This document shows, in pieces, positions 22,214 through 32,278 of a DNA stretch of 64,000 bases. The first letter of the stretch is position 1. The number at the start of each line of letters is the position of its first letter. This DNA comes from Puccinellia tenuiflora (lineage: Eukaryota; Streptophyta; Magnoliopsida; Poales; Poaceae), in assembly GCA_012064385.1 (NCBI GenBank), contig QRDG01000622.1:248001-312000 (forward strand). The letters run 5' to 3'. The notes beneath the pieces are model-generated. The model searched no databases and was not told the DNA's origin. It saw nothing but the letters and a program-made list of their open reading frames with translations. The position numbers were made by a program, and so were the translations under genes.

Positions 22214-23413
22214 CTCATATCCCAGTGTAATGTAGCAATAGAAGAACTGAAGAACAAGTTCCACACCACCAGAATAAAATCAAGATAGTGGCAAGGGACG
22301 TGAATGAAAACATTGAATAACACGAGCAGTACGCAAGTATGAACAACGACAGGAATGGAAGGCATCGGAAGCTCATACTCTCGTCTCACATCTGTCTATG
22401 GTGATGCACATAGAAGAGCCATGGCTGCGGGGATGCAGAGTAGGTTGGCTCTGCATCATTATGGAGCCTGCATTGCCTTCTATCTGCTGCGCATGAGCAG
22501 GCGCTTTAGCTTATCGAGTCGAACACGAGGACTCTCTCCTAGGTACATGTGTGACTATGATCGAAGTTGCACGATCAATTAGGACCCTAGTACGTTTTGC
22601 CCAGAGATGTTTAGACGGAGGGACTAGAGTCGAGCGAGCTGGTACATCGCTAGTACATTCGCCTGGCTTGCCACGTAATGTGTTGATGCAACCATATCTG
22701 TCACGCACCAAATTAGTTCTTTTTAGTAGTATTAATCTATTGATCTATGGCTCGGTCTAGCTTGTGTGTTTCGTCCAAGCTTTTGTAAGTCTCTGTCGAG
22801 GCGAAGTAGGACGACTGATCGTGTCGGCATAAAGCCGGTCCTAAGTTCAACATTTTGCCCCCTTAGTTTTGAGTTATCACTTCTGCTTCGGTACACCCCC
22901 CTTAAAACTCAAACTCAAACTCAAACACAATGACGGCTCAGATCGCTCCATACCCCTTCATAATAAAGGGTAGGATGGTCATTATCTAATTAATTGATCT
23001 GTATAAGAGTCCTGTAGTAACCCGTATGACCCAATCATGTCTGCAAGTATCTGTACAAACTACAAAGTATGATATACGAATAGGTGTGGTGGCCCCGTAT
23101 ATTTCAGCGACGATGAGAGCCGGCCGGTAGAAGCGACTGCAACGGCAACCGTGGGCGGCCAGATGGACGACGAATATGCTTGGAGGAGTCACGGCGAGGC
23201 GACTGCAGCCCGCGGGATCGATGGCCACCGGTTCTGGGAAGAGGAACGGCTACCACGGCCAACCGGATCGACAGCGACCAGCTCTGGAAGGAGGAACGGC
23301 GACTGCTGTGGGCTAGAGCGACGACTACCGGTGCTGGGAGGACCAAGGGCGTCCGGTCTGCAGGATCGACAAACACGTACAAACAACTAGGCAGACGCCG
23401 CAGACTGGCAGAT

Positions 23414-23541
23414 TGTTAGAGTATATATGTGTATATTGTAGTTTCCCCACCTGTTAGGGGGCTTTCTGTATATTTGCCTGTACCTGTACTATATATGTGG
23501 CCTTTGGCCCCTGGTAATACAACAAGTCTATTTCCCTAACA
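23414..23541 (+). repeat. Copia 5' LTR
   Basis: 128 bp, TGTTAGAG...CTAACA. It contains TATATATGT-type sequences that may serve as the promoter. It differs from the 3' LTR only near its end (CCCTAACA versus CCTTAACA). Confidence 0.95.
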
Positions 23542-23553
23542 TGGTATCAGAGC

Positions 23554-24313
23554 CGTAAGGTTTTTTTTCCCTCTCGCAGCCGCAGCCGCCGCCCGCCTCG
23601 CCACCGCGCCCGGTCGCCGCCGCTGTCTCTTCCCCTCGATCTCTTCCTCCCTGCTCGCCCGCATCAGCCGCTCCCCTGTTGCCGCATCTCCGCTGCCCTC
23701 CTGCCTCCGCGTCTCGTCGCTGCCCTCCCGCATCTCGTCGCCCGCTTCCTCGAGCTCCCCGTCGCTCCCCGTCGCCGGCCAGCCCTCCTTCGCCCGCATC
23801 AGCCGCCTTCCCCTCGTCGCTCAGGTGCGGGCCGCACCTCCTTCTCCCGGAGCACGCACCCGCACCTCCTTCCTCCCCGCGCGTGCTCCCCATCTTCCCG
23901 CACCCGTCGCACTCGAGCAGGCCGCCTCCACCTCTCCCCGCGTAGCCGGCCGTCTCCTGCACCTCCTTCCCGTCCTCCCGCCGCTGCTCCTCTCACCCCG
24001 GCGCCCTCCGGCCCGCTCGCCATCGCCGGCCCTCCCCGCGGCCACCTCACCTCCTCCCTCCGTCTCGACCGGCTCCGGCCTGAGCCGGCCAACTCTCCTC
24101 CCGCCGGCTCCCTTTCTTCCCGGCCGTCCCCGTCGCCGACCTCACGTCCTCTCCCGCGGCCGGCTCCAGCTCCCACGCCCGCGGCCGGCCTCCCACGCCC
24201 AAGGCCCTCCCCGTCCCCTTCCCGATTCGATCTTCCAGGATTGATTCGATCTGTTAGCTCCCTGGCTTCTTTTTGATTCTGCAAAAAAAAAAAAAACAAA
24301 AAAAACAGGTACA
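23554..24313 (+). other. Copia 5' leader
   Basis: About 760 nt of C-rich DNA between the primer site and the polyprotein start, ending in an A-rich stretch just before the ATG. Long frames on both strands here follow from the strong base bias and have no recognisable domain. Confidence 0.7.
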
Positions 24314-27300
24314 ATGTCTTCCTCGTCGGGCTATGTTGCGATTCCTCGCTGCCCGGTGATTTTTGATGGCGCAAATTACCCAGATTTCGCTGCCTTCATG
24401 CGTGTCCACATGCGCGGTCTTCGTCTTTGGGGTGTGCTTTCTGGCGAGGTCTCCTGTCCGCCGCGCCCCGTTGCTCCTCTGGCACCCATTGCGCCGCCGC
24501 CTGTTGCCCTTGCTTCCGATGCTACTCAGGAGGCTAAGGATGCAGCCCAGAGTGCTTATGACACTGCTCTGGCTGATTATAAAGGGAAGGTCCAGGAGCA
24601 TTCTACTGCTGTTGCGACGTACCGGCTGGATCTGTCTGACTACGCTCAGTGGATAGATGAGGATGCTCGTGCTGCTGCTGTTCTCACTTCCAGTGTTCTG
24701 CCTCAGTATGCTGCTGAGTTCATGGGTCTTCCCACTGCTGCTGCTCAGTGGACTTTTCTTCGTCAGCGCTATCAGCCGTCTGGCGATGCTCTTTACCTGT
24801 CCGTGGTTCGTCAGGAGCATGATCTTCAGCAGGGTGATTCCACTATTGATGACTTTTACACTCAGAGTGCTGCTATATGGCGTCAGCTTGATTCTCTTCG
24901 TACTGCTGTGTGTGGCACCTGTCCCTGCTGTCTGACTGTGCGCGCGGATCTGGAGTTTCAGCGTGTCTATGAGTTCTTGTCGCGGCTCCGCAAGGAGTTT
25001 GAGCCGCGCCGTGCCCAGCTGCTTGCCCGTGGTCGTGTTCCGCTCTCTGAGGTACTAGCTGAGCTTCGGGCTGAGGAGACTCGTCTTCGTGGTGCTGGTC
25101 TTCTTGAGGTTCCCTCTGTACTTGCTGCTCGTGGTCCTTCTGTGCCGCCAGCCTCGTTGCGGTCTCCAGGTCCGCCGATACTCTCTCCTCCTCCGGCCCA
25201 GAGTCAGCCTCAGCAGCCCCGTGCGTCTCCTCGTCCTCCCTGCGCCTACTGTAACAGGCCTGGTCATGATATCTCGAGCTGCTGGAAGAGGGATCCCAGC
25301 TTACGTCAGCAGTTCCTTGCTCGTAGGCAGGCTGGTTCTTCAGGATCTTCTGCTATTGCCCAGGCTGGACTCTCAGGATCTTCTGCTGCTGCACTGTCTG
25401 ATCAGGACATTATCCGTGGTCTTCGTAGTCTGCTCGCTTCTACAGGCTCTTCCTCGACGGGTACTGCTGCTTCTGTGCCTAGCTCTTCGGGCACCGTGCG
25501 ACCACCACCTTCTACACAGTCAGGTACGTCATCCCCGTGGTATCTGGATTCTGGAGCTTCTTTTCATATGACTTCTGCGTCTTCTATTCTTTCTGCTCTT
25601 CGCTCTTTTATTTCTCCTGTCCGTGTTATCACGGCTGATGGTACCTCTCTTCCTGTTTCCAGTCGAGGCACCCTTTCTACTTCCTCTTTCTCTGTTCCTG
25701 ATGTTTCTCATGTTCCTAGTCTTAAGATGAACCTGTTTTCTGCTAGTCAGCTTACTGATTCTGGTTGTCGCGTCATTCTTGACGCTGATTCTTGTGCTGT
25801 TCAGGACCGTCGTACACAGGCCCTGGTTGGAGCTGGCCCTCGCAGCCTTGAGTCCCCGGGGCTATGGGAGTTAGACTGGCTTCGCGTTCCTTCCGCTGAG
25901 TCTTCATCAGCCAGTCCTTCTGCGGTTGCTGCTTCTGTTACTGGCTCTTTTCAGCAGTGGCATCATCGGCTGGGTCATCTTTGTGGCTCCCGTTTATCGT
26001 CATTAGTTCGTCGTGGTCTTCTGGGGTCTGTCTCAGGAGATGTGTCTTTACATTCGTGTCAGGGTTGTAGGTTAGGCAAACAGATTCAGCTTCCCTATCC
26101 TACTAGTGCGTCTGTATCTCAGCGACCTTTTGATTTAGTTCATTCAGATGTTTGGGGTCCGGCACCCTTTGCTTCTAAAGGGGGCCATCGATACTATATT
26201 TTGTTCATTGATGATTTTTCACGGTACACCTGGTTGTTTTTTATGCGCTCTCGCAGTGAGGTGCTTGCTATTTATCAGCGTTTTGTGGCCATGGTTCGTA
26301 CTCAGTATTCCTCTCCTATTCGTGTGTTTCGTGCTGATTCTGCAGGAGAGTATATCTCCCAGCACCTGCGTGGTGTCCTTGCTGAGCAGGGCACCCTTGC
26401 CCAGTTCTCGTGTCCCGGCGCCCATGCTCAAAATGGTGTCGCCGAGCGTAAGCATCGTCATATTCTTGAGACTACCCGTGCTATGATGATTGCTTCCTCT
26501 CTTCCGCCGCATTTCTGGGCTGAGGCTGTTGCTACATCGACTTACCTCATTAACATTCAGCCTTCTGCTGCCCTTCAAGGTGGCATTCCTCTCGAGCGTC
26601 TTTCTGGTACCTCTCCAGACTACTCGGCTCTTCGTTTATTTGGTTGCTCTTGCTATGTTCTTCTTCCTCCTCGCGAACGCACCAAACTGACCGCTCAGTC
26701 TGTTGAGTGTGTTTTTCTTGGATACAGTGATGAGCATAAGGGCTACCGCTGTTGGGACCCTGTTGGTCGTCGGATGCGCATCTCCCGTGATGTCACGTTT
26801 GATGAGACGCGTTCCTTCTATCCTTGCCACACCTCTGGCACTTATCCGGTGGATGATATCTCTTTTCTCCTTTTTCCTGATTCACCTCCTGCTGTCTCTT
26901 CTCTACCTCCTAGTTCTTGTGCGCCTCCTCCATCTTCGGCGCCATCCTCTCCTCCGCCTAGTACTCCTCGTTCTCCGGCTTCGGCTCCTCCTTCTCCTAT
27001 TCCTTCTTCCTCTTCTTCTGATGAGTCGTCTTCCGCCGATGAGTCTTCCCATTCACGGCCTGTTCGTCAGCGTCGTCCTCCTGACCGTTATACTCCTAGT
27101 AAGTATGGTCTTTCTGTTGTCTCCGAGCCGACTTCTTATCGGGATGCTGAGCGTCATCCTGAATGGCAGCTTGCCATGGCTGAGGAGATCGCTGCGCTTG
27201 AGCGCACTGGCACCTGGGATCTTGTTTCTCCCCCTTCTGGTGTTCGTCCTATCACGTGTAAGTGGGTCTATAAAATTAAGACTCGCTCTGATGGATCTCT

Positions 27301-28648
27301 CGAGCGCTATAAAGCGCGTCTTGTGGCTCGTGGCTTTCAGCAGGAGCACGGCCGTGACTATGACGAGACTTTTGCCCCTGTGGCTCATATGACCACTGTT
27401 CGTACTCTTCTTGCTGTTGCTTCTGTTCGACGCTGGTCTGTGTCCCAGCTTGATGTTCAGAATGCTTTTCTTAATGGCGAGTTGAGTGAGGAGGTTTATA
27501 TGCAGCCTCCTCCTGGGTATTCTGTTCCTGATGGGATGGTTTGTCGTCTTCGACGATCTCTATATGGCCTGAAACAGGCCCCTCGTGCCTGGTTTGAGCG
27601 CTTCTCCTCAGTGGTTATCGCCGCAGGCTTCTCTCCCAGTGCTCATGATCCTGCACTGTTTGTCTACACCTCTCCTCGGTGTCGGACCTTGCTGCTTCTC
27701 TATGTTGATGACATGATCATCACCGGTGATGACCCTGAGCACATTGCCTTTGTTAAGGCTCGTCTACGTGAGCAGTTTCTCATGTCTGATCTTGGTCCTC
27801 TTCGCTACTTTCTTGGGATTGAGGTTTCTTCTACAGCCGATGGCTTCTTTATCTCCCAGGAAAAGTATATTCAGGATCTTCTTTCTCGGGCTGATCTTAG
27901 TGATGACCGTACTGTTGAGACTCCTATGGAGCTTAATGTTAAGCTTCGTCCTACTGATGGTGATCCTCTTTCTGATCCCACACGTTATCGTCATCTTGTT
28001 GGGAGTCTTGTTTACTTTGCTGTCACTCGCCCGGATATCTCTTATCCTATTCATATTCTGAGTCAGTTTGTCTCAGCTCCTACCACCGTTCACTACAGTC
28101 ATCTCCTCCGTGTTCTTCGTTATCTTCGTGGCACGATTACTCGTCGTCTTTTCTTCCCTAGTTCCAGCTCTCTCCAGCTACAGTGTTACTCGGATGCTAC
28201 GTGGGCGAGTGATCCTACGGATCGTCGTTCACTTTCTGCTTACTGTGTGTTTCTTGGTGGTTCGCTTGTTGCTTGGAAGACGAAGAAACAGGTAGCGGTT
28301 TCCCGTTCGAGTTTTGAGGCTGAGCTGCGGGCTATGGCTTCGTTGATTGCTGAGGTGACCTGGTTACGGTGGTTGCTTGCAGATTTTGGGGTCTCTGTTA
28401 CGACACCCACTACTCTTTTGTGTGACAGTACAGGTGCTATCAGTATTGCACGTGATCCGGTCAAGCATGAGCTGACCAAGCATATTGGTGTTGATGCTTT
28501 TTATACACGTGCTCAGGTACAGGATCAGGTTGTTGCGCTTCATTATGTGCCTTCAGATTTGCAGTTGGCGGATTTCTTTACAAAGGCACAAACCCGAGCG
28601 CAGCATGACTTCTTACTCTCCAAACTCAGTGTTGTGGATCCACCATGA
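24314..28648 (+). CDS. Copia gag-pol polyprotein, 1444 aa, uninterrupted
   Basis: Gag occupies about residues 1-280, followed by a CCHC knuckle CAYCNRPGHDISSC near 310. Protease motif DSGASFH is near 411, gag-pre-integrase HHRLGH near 550 with CQGCRLGK, and integrase from about 605, with HSDVW, FRADSAGEY (~671) and NGVAERK (~709). A Pro/Ser-rich linker precedes RT: KWVYKIK, ARLVARGFQQEHGRDYDETF, QLDVQNAFLNG, SLYGLKQAPRAW, and the catalytic LLYVDDM near 1130. RNase H includes YSDATWASD, SRSSFEAELRAMA and TKHIGVDAF. Two RNase H positions differ from the form I expect in copia (SRSSTEAEYRAMA). The first ATG after the leader is used as start. The length is normal for a copia polyprotein and nothing is broken. 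Confidence 0.97.
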   Translation: MSSSSGYVAIPRCPVIFDGANYPDFAAFMRVHMRGLRLWGVLSGEVSCPPRPVAPLAPIAPPPVALASDATQEAKDAAQSAYDTALADYKGKVQEHSTAVATYRLDLSDYAQWIDEDARAAAVLTSSVLPQYAAEFMGLPTAAAQWTFLRQRYQPSGDALYLSVVRQEHDLQQGDSTIDDFYTQSAAIWRQLDSLRTAVCGTCPCCLTVRADLEFQRVYEFLSRLRKEFEPRRAQLLARGRVPLSEVLAELRAEETRLRGAGLLEVPSVLAARGPSVPPASLRSPGPPILSPPPAQSQPQQPRASPRPPCAYCNRPGHDISSCWKRDPSLRQQFLARRQAGSSGSSAIAQAGLSGSSAAALSDQDIIRGLRSLLASTGSSSTGTAASVPSSSGTVRPPPSTQSGTSSPWYLDSGASFHMTSASSILSALRSFISPVRVITADGTSLPVSSRGTLSTSSFSVPDVSHVPSLKMNLFSASQLTDSGCRVILDADSCAVQDRRTQALVGAGPRSLESPGLWELDWLRVPSAESSSASPSAVAASVTGSFQQWHHRLGHLCGSRLSSLVRRGLLGSVSGDVSLHSCQGCRLGKQIQLPYPTSASVSQRPFDLVHSDVWGPAPFASKGGHRYYILFIDDFSRYTWLFFMRSRSEVLAIYQRFVAMVRTQYSSPIRVFRADSAGEYISQHLRGVLAEQGTLAQFSCPGAHAQNGVAERKHRHILETTRAMMIASSLPPHFWAEAVATSTYLINIQPSAALQGGIPLERLSGTSPDYSALRLFGCSCYVLLPPRERTKLTAQSVECVFLGYSDEHKGYRCWDPVGRRMRISRDVTFDETRSFYPCHTSGTYPVDDISFLLFPDSPPAVSSLPPSSCAPPPSSAPSSPPPSTPRSPASAPPSPIPSSSSSDESSSADESSHSRPVRQRRPPDRYTPSKYGLSVVSEPTSYRDAERHPEWQLAMAEEIAALERTGTWDLVSPPSGVRPITCKWVYKIKTRSDGSLERYKARLVARGFQQEHGRDYDETFAPVAHMTTVRTLLAVASVRRWSVSQLDVQNAFLNGELSEEVYMQPPPGYSVPDGMVCRLRRSLYGLKQAPRAWFERFSSVVIAAGFSPSAHDPALFVYTSPRCRTLLLLYVDDMIITGDDPEHIAFVKARLREQFLMSDLGPLRYFLGIEVSSTADGFFISQEKYIQDLLSRADLSDDRTVETPMELNVKLRPTDGDPLSDPTRYRHLVGSLVYFAVTRPDISYPIHILSQFVSAPTTVHYSHLLRVLRYLRGTITRRLFFPSSSSLQLQCYSDATWASDPTDRRSLSAYCVFLGGSLVAWKTKKQVAVSRSSFEAELRAMASLIAEVTWLRWLLADFGVSVTTPTTLLCDSTGAISIARDPVKHELTKHIGVDAFYTRAQVQDQVVALHYVPSDLQLADFFTKAQTRAQHDFLLSKLSVVDPP

Positions 28649-28661
28649 GTTTGAGGGGGGG

Positions 28662-28789
28662 TGTTAGAGTATATATGTGTATATTGTAGTTTCCCCACCT
28701 GTTAGGGGGCTTTCTGTATATTTGCCTGTACCTGTACTATATATGTGGCCTTTGGCCCCTGGTAATACAACAAGTCTATTTCCTTAACA
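28662..28789 (+). repeat. Copia 3' LTR
   Basis: 128 bp, TGTTAGAG...TTAACA, preceded by the G-rich polypurine tract TTGAGGGGGGG. One substitution relative to the 5' LTR. Confidence 0.95.
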
Positions 28790-29401
28790 CAGATGACGTA
28801 CTAGCTAGCTTAACCAGCGCAACCATGGCGGCGACTATAAGAATTAACGAGCAGCTAGCGAAGCACGTACTAGCTGGTAATCACAAGGGCGCGAATGCCT
28901 AGCATGCTAGCTAGCACGTTTCCATCAGCAGGGTGTTGAAGGCACTCGTCGGTAGGGAGCACACGCCGACGCTACTGCTCGCGATGTTGATGACTGAAAT
29001 CATACACATCATCATCGTCGCTCCTAGCGGCGTGCTTCTGCTGGATTATATCATGTGTCCGTTCGCCGCCGCGACTCTAGTAGCACCGGCGTCGCTTCCT
29101 CGGAGAAACTGATCCTTGTCGTCTCAACCCGCGTGGCGACTCCCAGCAATACTTTGTTTTAGGGAAACTCCCAGCAATACGCGGATATACAGGGCTGAAT
29201 ATGGAGTTTAACGGGCCAACCTAATTAATATGTTTATAACTAAATAATTAGGGAAAATAGACCATAATACCCTTTTAAATTTGGGGGAGGGGGTGTACCG
29301 AAGCAGGGCTCGTGAGTTATAGGGCTATTGACGGAACTCGTGAATTTAAACCATCATTACCTGGTATTTCGGCAGCGCCGCCGAGGAGTTGCGTCATTCT
29401 T

Positions 29402-29480
29402 TTTTTTTTAGATTAACCCTCTCCGGCTTCATTGCATTAGCGAAACCATCGCGAGTTGTCTGTTGTTACAACTGAAAACA
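29402..29480 (-). mobile_element. 79-bp 5'-truncated retroposon tail
   Basis: Flanked by a perfect 14-bp duplication GTTGCGTCATTCTT (29388-29401 and 29481-29494). It begins with a T run, meaning a poly(A) tail on the minus strand. The homologous site near 37890 in unit III is empty. It is too short to classify beyond a non-LTR retroposon 3' end. Confidence 0.85.
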
Positions 29481-30029
29481 GTTGCGTCATTCTTATATGT
29501 GCTTCTGATTCATATTTGCTCGTCGGCAGATGCACATCCACTTACGACATGGTGGTTTTTCTGGTTGAAACAGTAACGAGCACGCGTCTGTGTAGCGAAA
29601 GTGTGTCGGGGACTTGACTCGTGGTGAAAACAGAGCAACACGAGCTACGTTTATGTTTACTGCGCCTACTGCTCAATTAAAAATGGCTCAGCGTTTTGGA
29701 TAAAAAAATTATGAATGTTGGTTGGTCCTTCCTCCGGTCGGAATCGTTTATGCATGCATCACGCATGTGCTTTTTCTTCAGTTAAAATAATCTCTCAACG
29801 GTTCAGATCTTGTCTAAGTGTAACCAACTTGGCTGACCGGTGGTCCGGTGGCTCCTCACATGAGTAAGCAAACACATCAAGTCTGAGATAATAAGAACAC
29901 ACTAATTATAATTTATAAAACTTGGTAAGGTTTCATTCTATGAAGAGAGCTCGGACGAGGCCGTTTTCCTCTAAGAAACACTTGGTGAGTGACTAGACAT
30001 GACATATGTTTTTTAGAGACGAAACTTTG

Positions 30030-30525
30030 CAGTCACATGCGAAGACACGAACATTTATAATGTTTTTCCGCATCGACAATGGTGGCTCGGCAGCATGGTG
30101 CAGTGGAGTCCCGGAGTGGATGCGTGCGAATGGACGAGGGCAGGGCGGTGGTGCTGTCTGGCGTCATGGCGACGTCGCCGGCTGGCCTTACAAGGCCATG
30201 GCGTTGATCTTTTCCTGAAGATGGGTTCGTGGAAGACGGCGGTAGCGACGCGGTAGCGACTTCAGTAGCGCGCGCATGCGGTGCGCGTTGAGGGTCTGCT
30301 GGACCGGTGCTCCGGTTGTTGATGATGCGCGTAGGTGTGAGGTCAAGGCATGCGGCTCTGATCATGGTCACCCCTATCATAGTTGTAGCGACTTTTTGTT
30401 GCCGAGCAGCTGACTTCGATTTGATCAATGTTGTACCTTGTAAGATTTGATGAATAATTGCGGTTGGCTGTGTGCATCAATTTGATGCAGAGGCCGGGGA
30501 TCCACACCCCCTATCTAAAAAAAAA
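30030..30525 (+). mobile_element. LINE-like retroposon, third copy, 5'-truncated
   Basis: It ends GTGTGCATC..TGATGCAGAGGCCGGGG followed by a run of A's at about 30518-30527. The body at 30100-30250 matches the minus-strand copy at 20795-21214. The left boundary is approximate, set by where unit II continues without it (near 34590). Confidence 0.6.
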
Positions 30526-30953
30526 ATTACAATGTCAAAAGAATTCAGACTATGTTAAAAAAATATCTTATCCATTACAATGTTCATCTTCTGGGATAGT
30601 ATTGTTGGTGTGATCGAAGGCATCCGGTTGTTTTGTGGTAGAAATGATGAGCGTTATCTCTACAGAGAAACCAAAACCGTGATATCATTTCTTGCGTTTG
30701 TCTTTTCAGACTAAAAATAACTAGTTGAATTTTGGCGTGGCGTCACGCCACGCCCATAGTGATTTTTTTGTGTATAATGTATATTTATTGTTCATCAAAA
30801 TGTTAGCCAATTTGGAGTGTTTAAATATGTTTTTATTTTGTTGTAGATAGGTAGCATTTTTTTGTGAGCATTTTCGAAATATTTTGTAGAATGTTTAAAT
30901 ATCTAGTAGTTTGTAATGCTCGATCATGTTTGAATATTCGCCCAAATGTTGGC

Positions 30954-30954
30954 N
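30954..30954. other. Ambiguous base at a sequence junction
   Basis: The only N in the window. AT-rich noncoding DNA lies to its left and a gypsy coding sequence starts in mid-protein within a few bases to its right. Confidence 0.95.
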
Positions 30955-30955
30955 A

Positions 30956-31313
30956 GACATTACATGAGTCAACTCGAGCAACTCTAGAGGAGCACACAAA
31001 GCGCCAAGCTAACAAGATCAACAAGTTGAAGAAGCCCATGGTATTCGAAGAAGGAGATCTTGTGTGGCTACACCTCCGCAAGGACCGTTTCCCGGATGAA
31101 CGAAAATCCAAGCTTGCTCCTCACGGTGACGGACCTTTAAAAGTGCTCAAGCGCATCAACGACAACGCATACAAGATCGACATCCCAACCTCCAAGTACT
31201 TGGTGCATGACACGTTCAACGTCGCCAACCTATCCCCTTTCCACGGAGATGCAAGCGTTCAAGAGGATGACGAGTCGAAGACGACTCTTTCCGAAGGGGG
31301 GGAGATGATGTAG
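30956..31313 (+). pseudogene. Gypsy integrase C-terminal fragment
   Basis: About 118 codons in frame, starting in mid-protein. It shows the gypsy integrase tail: KKPMVFEEGDLVWLHLRKDR, KLAPHGDGPLKVLKRINDNA, YKIDIP and FNVANLSPF. The stop codon TAG (31311-31313) lies inside the start of the LTR, as in many gypsy elements. RT, RNase H and the integrase catalytic core are absent. Confidence 0.85.
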
Positions 31314-32278
31314 CCCCACATGTGGACAACACCATGGACACCACGCCTAATGGCCCAATGACAAGATCAAGAGTCAAGGCTCTTCATGAAAAGGTGACCT
31401 CACTCCTCTCGATGTGTGATCTCGACCTCCCTTTGAATGGTTTGCTACTTCATGCCGGTACCTTGTGCATACTCAGGATCCACCCGGATGATGACCCACA
31501 ATGGAGTCAAGAAGGTGACCAAGAGAAGGCCCAAGATGCTGGAGAAGATGAACAAGAGGAGATCCAAGAAGATGGACAAGGAAGGAGGCGAAGACAGGGT
31601 GGCCGGCCTCCCAGCCGGCCTAGGCCGGCCCCAAGGCCGGCCCAAGGCCGGGCTCCAACCCGTGGCCACCGGCCGGCCCCCCAGGCCGGACTACACTCCG
31701 ACGCTGCCGGCCCAGGTCGGCCCCCAGGCCGGCCTACACTAAGCTGCTGGCCCCCGTGCCGGCCTCCCAGCCGGCCTCTAGGTCGGTGCCCCGCCTGCGC
31801 CAGCCGCCCTCCCGGCGGCCTAGGCCGGCCCTCAGGCCGGTTTCCCCCTTTTCTGCACTTTTTGTAATATACTATAAATAGCACCTCCCTTTCCTTTGCT
31901 AGGGTCAGACTGAATTTGAGACTTGTGAGCTATGCTCCTAATCCCTCTATGCTAGGGTTCCTCTTAGAGGATGGATCTTGTTGTGCTACTCTTTCACTGA
32001 GGTGTCTCTAGTAGTGCAACCAATCTTTCACTGTGGTGATTCTATTGGATCGGTGGACCGTCCGGTAAGAGCAATCGGTTTCAACAAGAGTAAGTTTGGC
32101 TTTGATTCCTCGATCCAAAGGCTACCTTTTTGAGGGTTTGTTGTTGGGTGGAGATCTCAGCAGGATTTTCTATTTACCCTCTTTGTTTGCCACGAATCTC
32201 CCTCGCTTCCCCTCCGTGTTCTTCATGTTCATCCTTTTTCCCCTCAAATCCGTGAAGCTCGGGCCTAGCCCTACATCA
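31306..32278 (+). repeat. Gypsy 3' LTR with a CCGGCC-rich segment
   Basis: 973 bp from TGATGTAG to CTACATCA, perfect 8-bp inverted ends, directly after the polypurine tract. A TATAAATAG box is near 31872. From about 31605 to 31840 the LTR is packed with CCGGCC and GGCCGG words. The polyprotein-like frame at 31322-31867 is LTR sequence, not a separate gene. Confidence 0.85.

Larger units (their letters stand above)
23414..28789 (+). mobile_element. Apparently intact young copia retrotransposon
   Basis: 5376 bp with two 128-bp LTRs (23414-23541 and 28662-28789) that differ at one position, and a 5-bp duplication CAGAT (23409-23413 and 28790-28794). TGGTATCAGAGC (23542-23553) directly follows the 5' LTR as primer site; a purine tract at 28653-28661 directly precedes the 3' LTR. 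One uninterrupted polyprotein frame lies between. All parts needed for an autonomous copia element are visible. Confidence 0.97.
22878..29312. mobile_element. Mutator/hAT-like DNA element with long imperfect TIRs, holding a copia
   Basis: An 8-bp duplication TGAGTTAT lies at 22870-22877 and 29313-29320. The termini share CTGCTTCGGTACACCCCC and then, about 60 bp in, imperfect copies of AAAGGGTA..ATGGTC..TAATTA, so the inverted repeats reach about 100 bp. Without the copia the element is about 1.05 kb. The uninterrupted equivalent is at 37805-37830 in unit III. Internal DNA at 23100-23400 is GC-rich with short repeated blocks but no recognised gene. Confidence 0.6.
4190..30700 (+). repeat. Segmental unit, copy I (split by insertions)
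   Basis: Pieces at about 4190-4344, 6154-6570, 8977-9091, 22025-22877, 29313-30030 and 30530-30700 together match units II (33.1-34.7 kb), III (35.19-38.1 kb) and IV (43.3-49.5 kb, inverted). Anchors: GCTTGGAACATTTGACC-like DNA (4270), a GGTTTTACC block (6225), AATCAAGATAGTGGCAAGG (22276), ATAAAGCCGGTCCTAAGTTC (22830), and GTGTGATCGAAGGCATCC (30609). The gaps between pieces are filled by transposable elements with identifiable ends. No gene is recognised in the unit. Confidence 0.75.
30955..32278 (+). mobile_element. Gypsy retrotransposon, 3' fragment with one LTR
   Basis: Integrase C-terminus, polypurine tract (31294-31305) and one complete LTR. Everything 5' of 30955 is missing. The boundary coincides with the N, so the loss may be biological or an assembly join. 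Confidence 0.8.

Noticed and set aside
23528..24374. Long frames on both strands in the copia leader
   Set aside because: They arise from a strongly biased C-rich leader between primer site and polyprotein, contain low-complexity residues only, and overlap one another.
31322..31867. 181-aa frame after the gypsy integrase
   Set aside because: It lies entirely in the LTR, contains the CCGGCC cluster, and follows a stop codon. It is probably LTR sequence that happens to be open.
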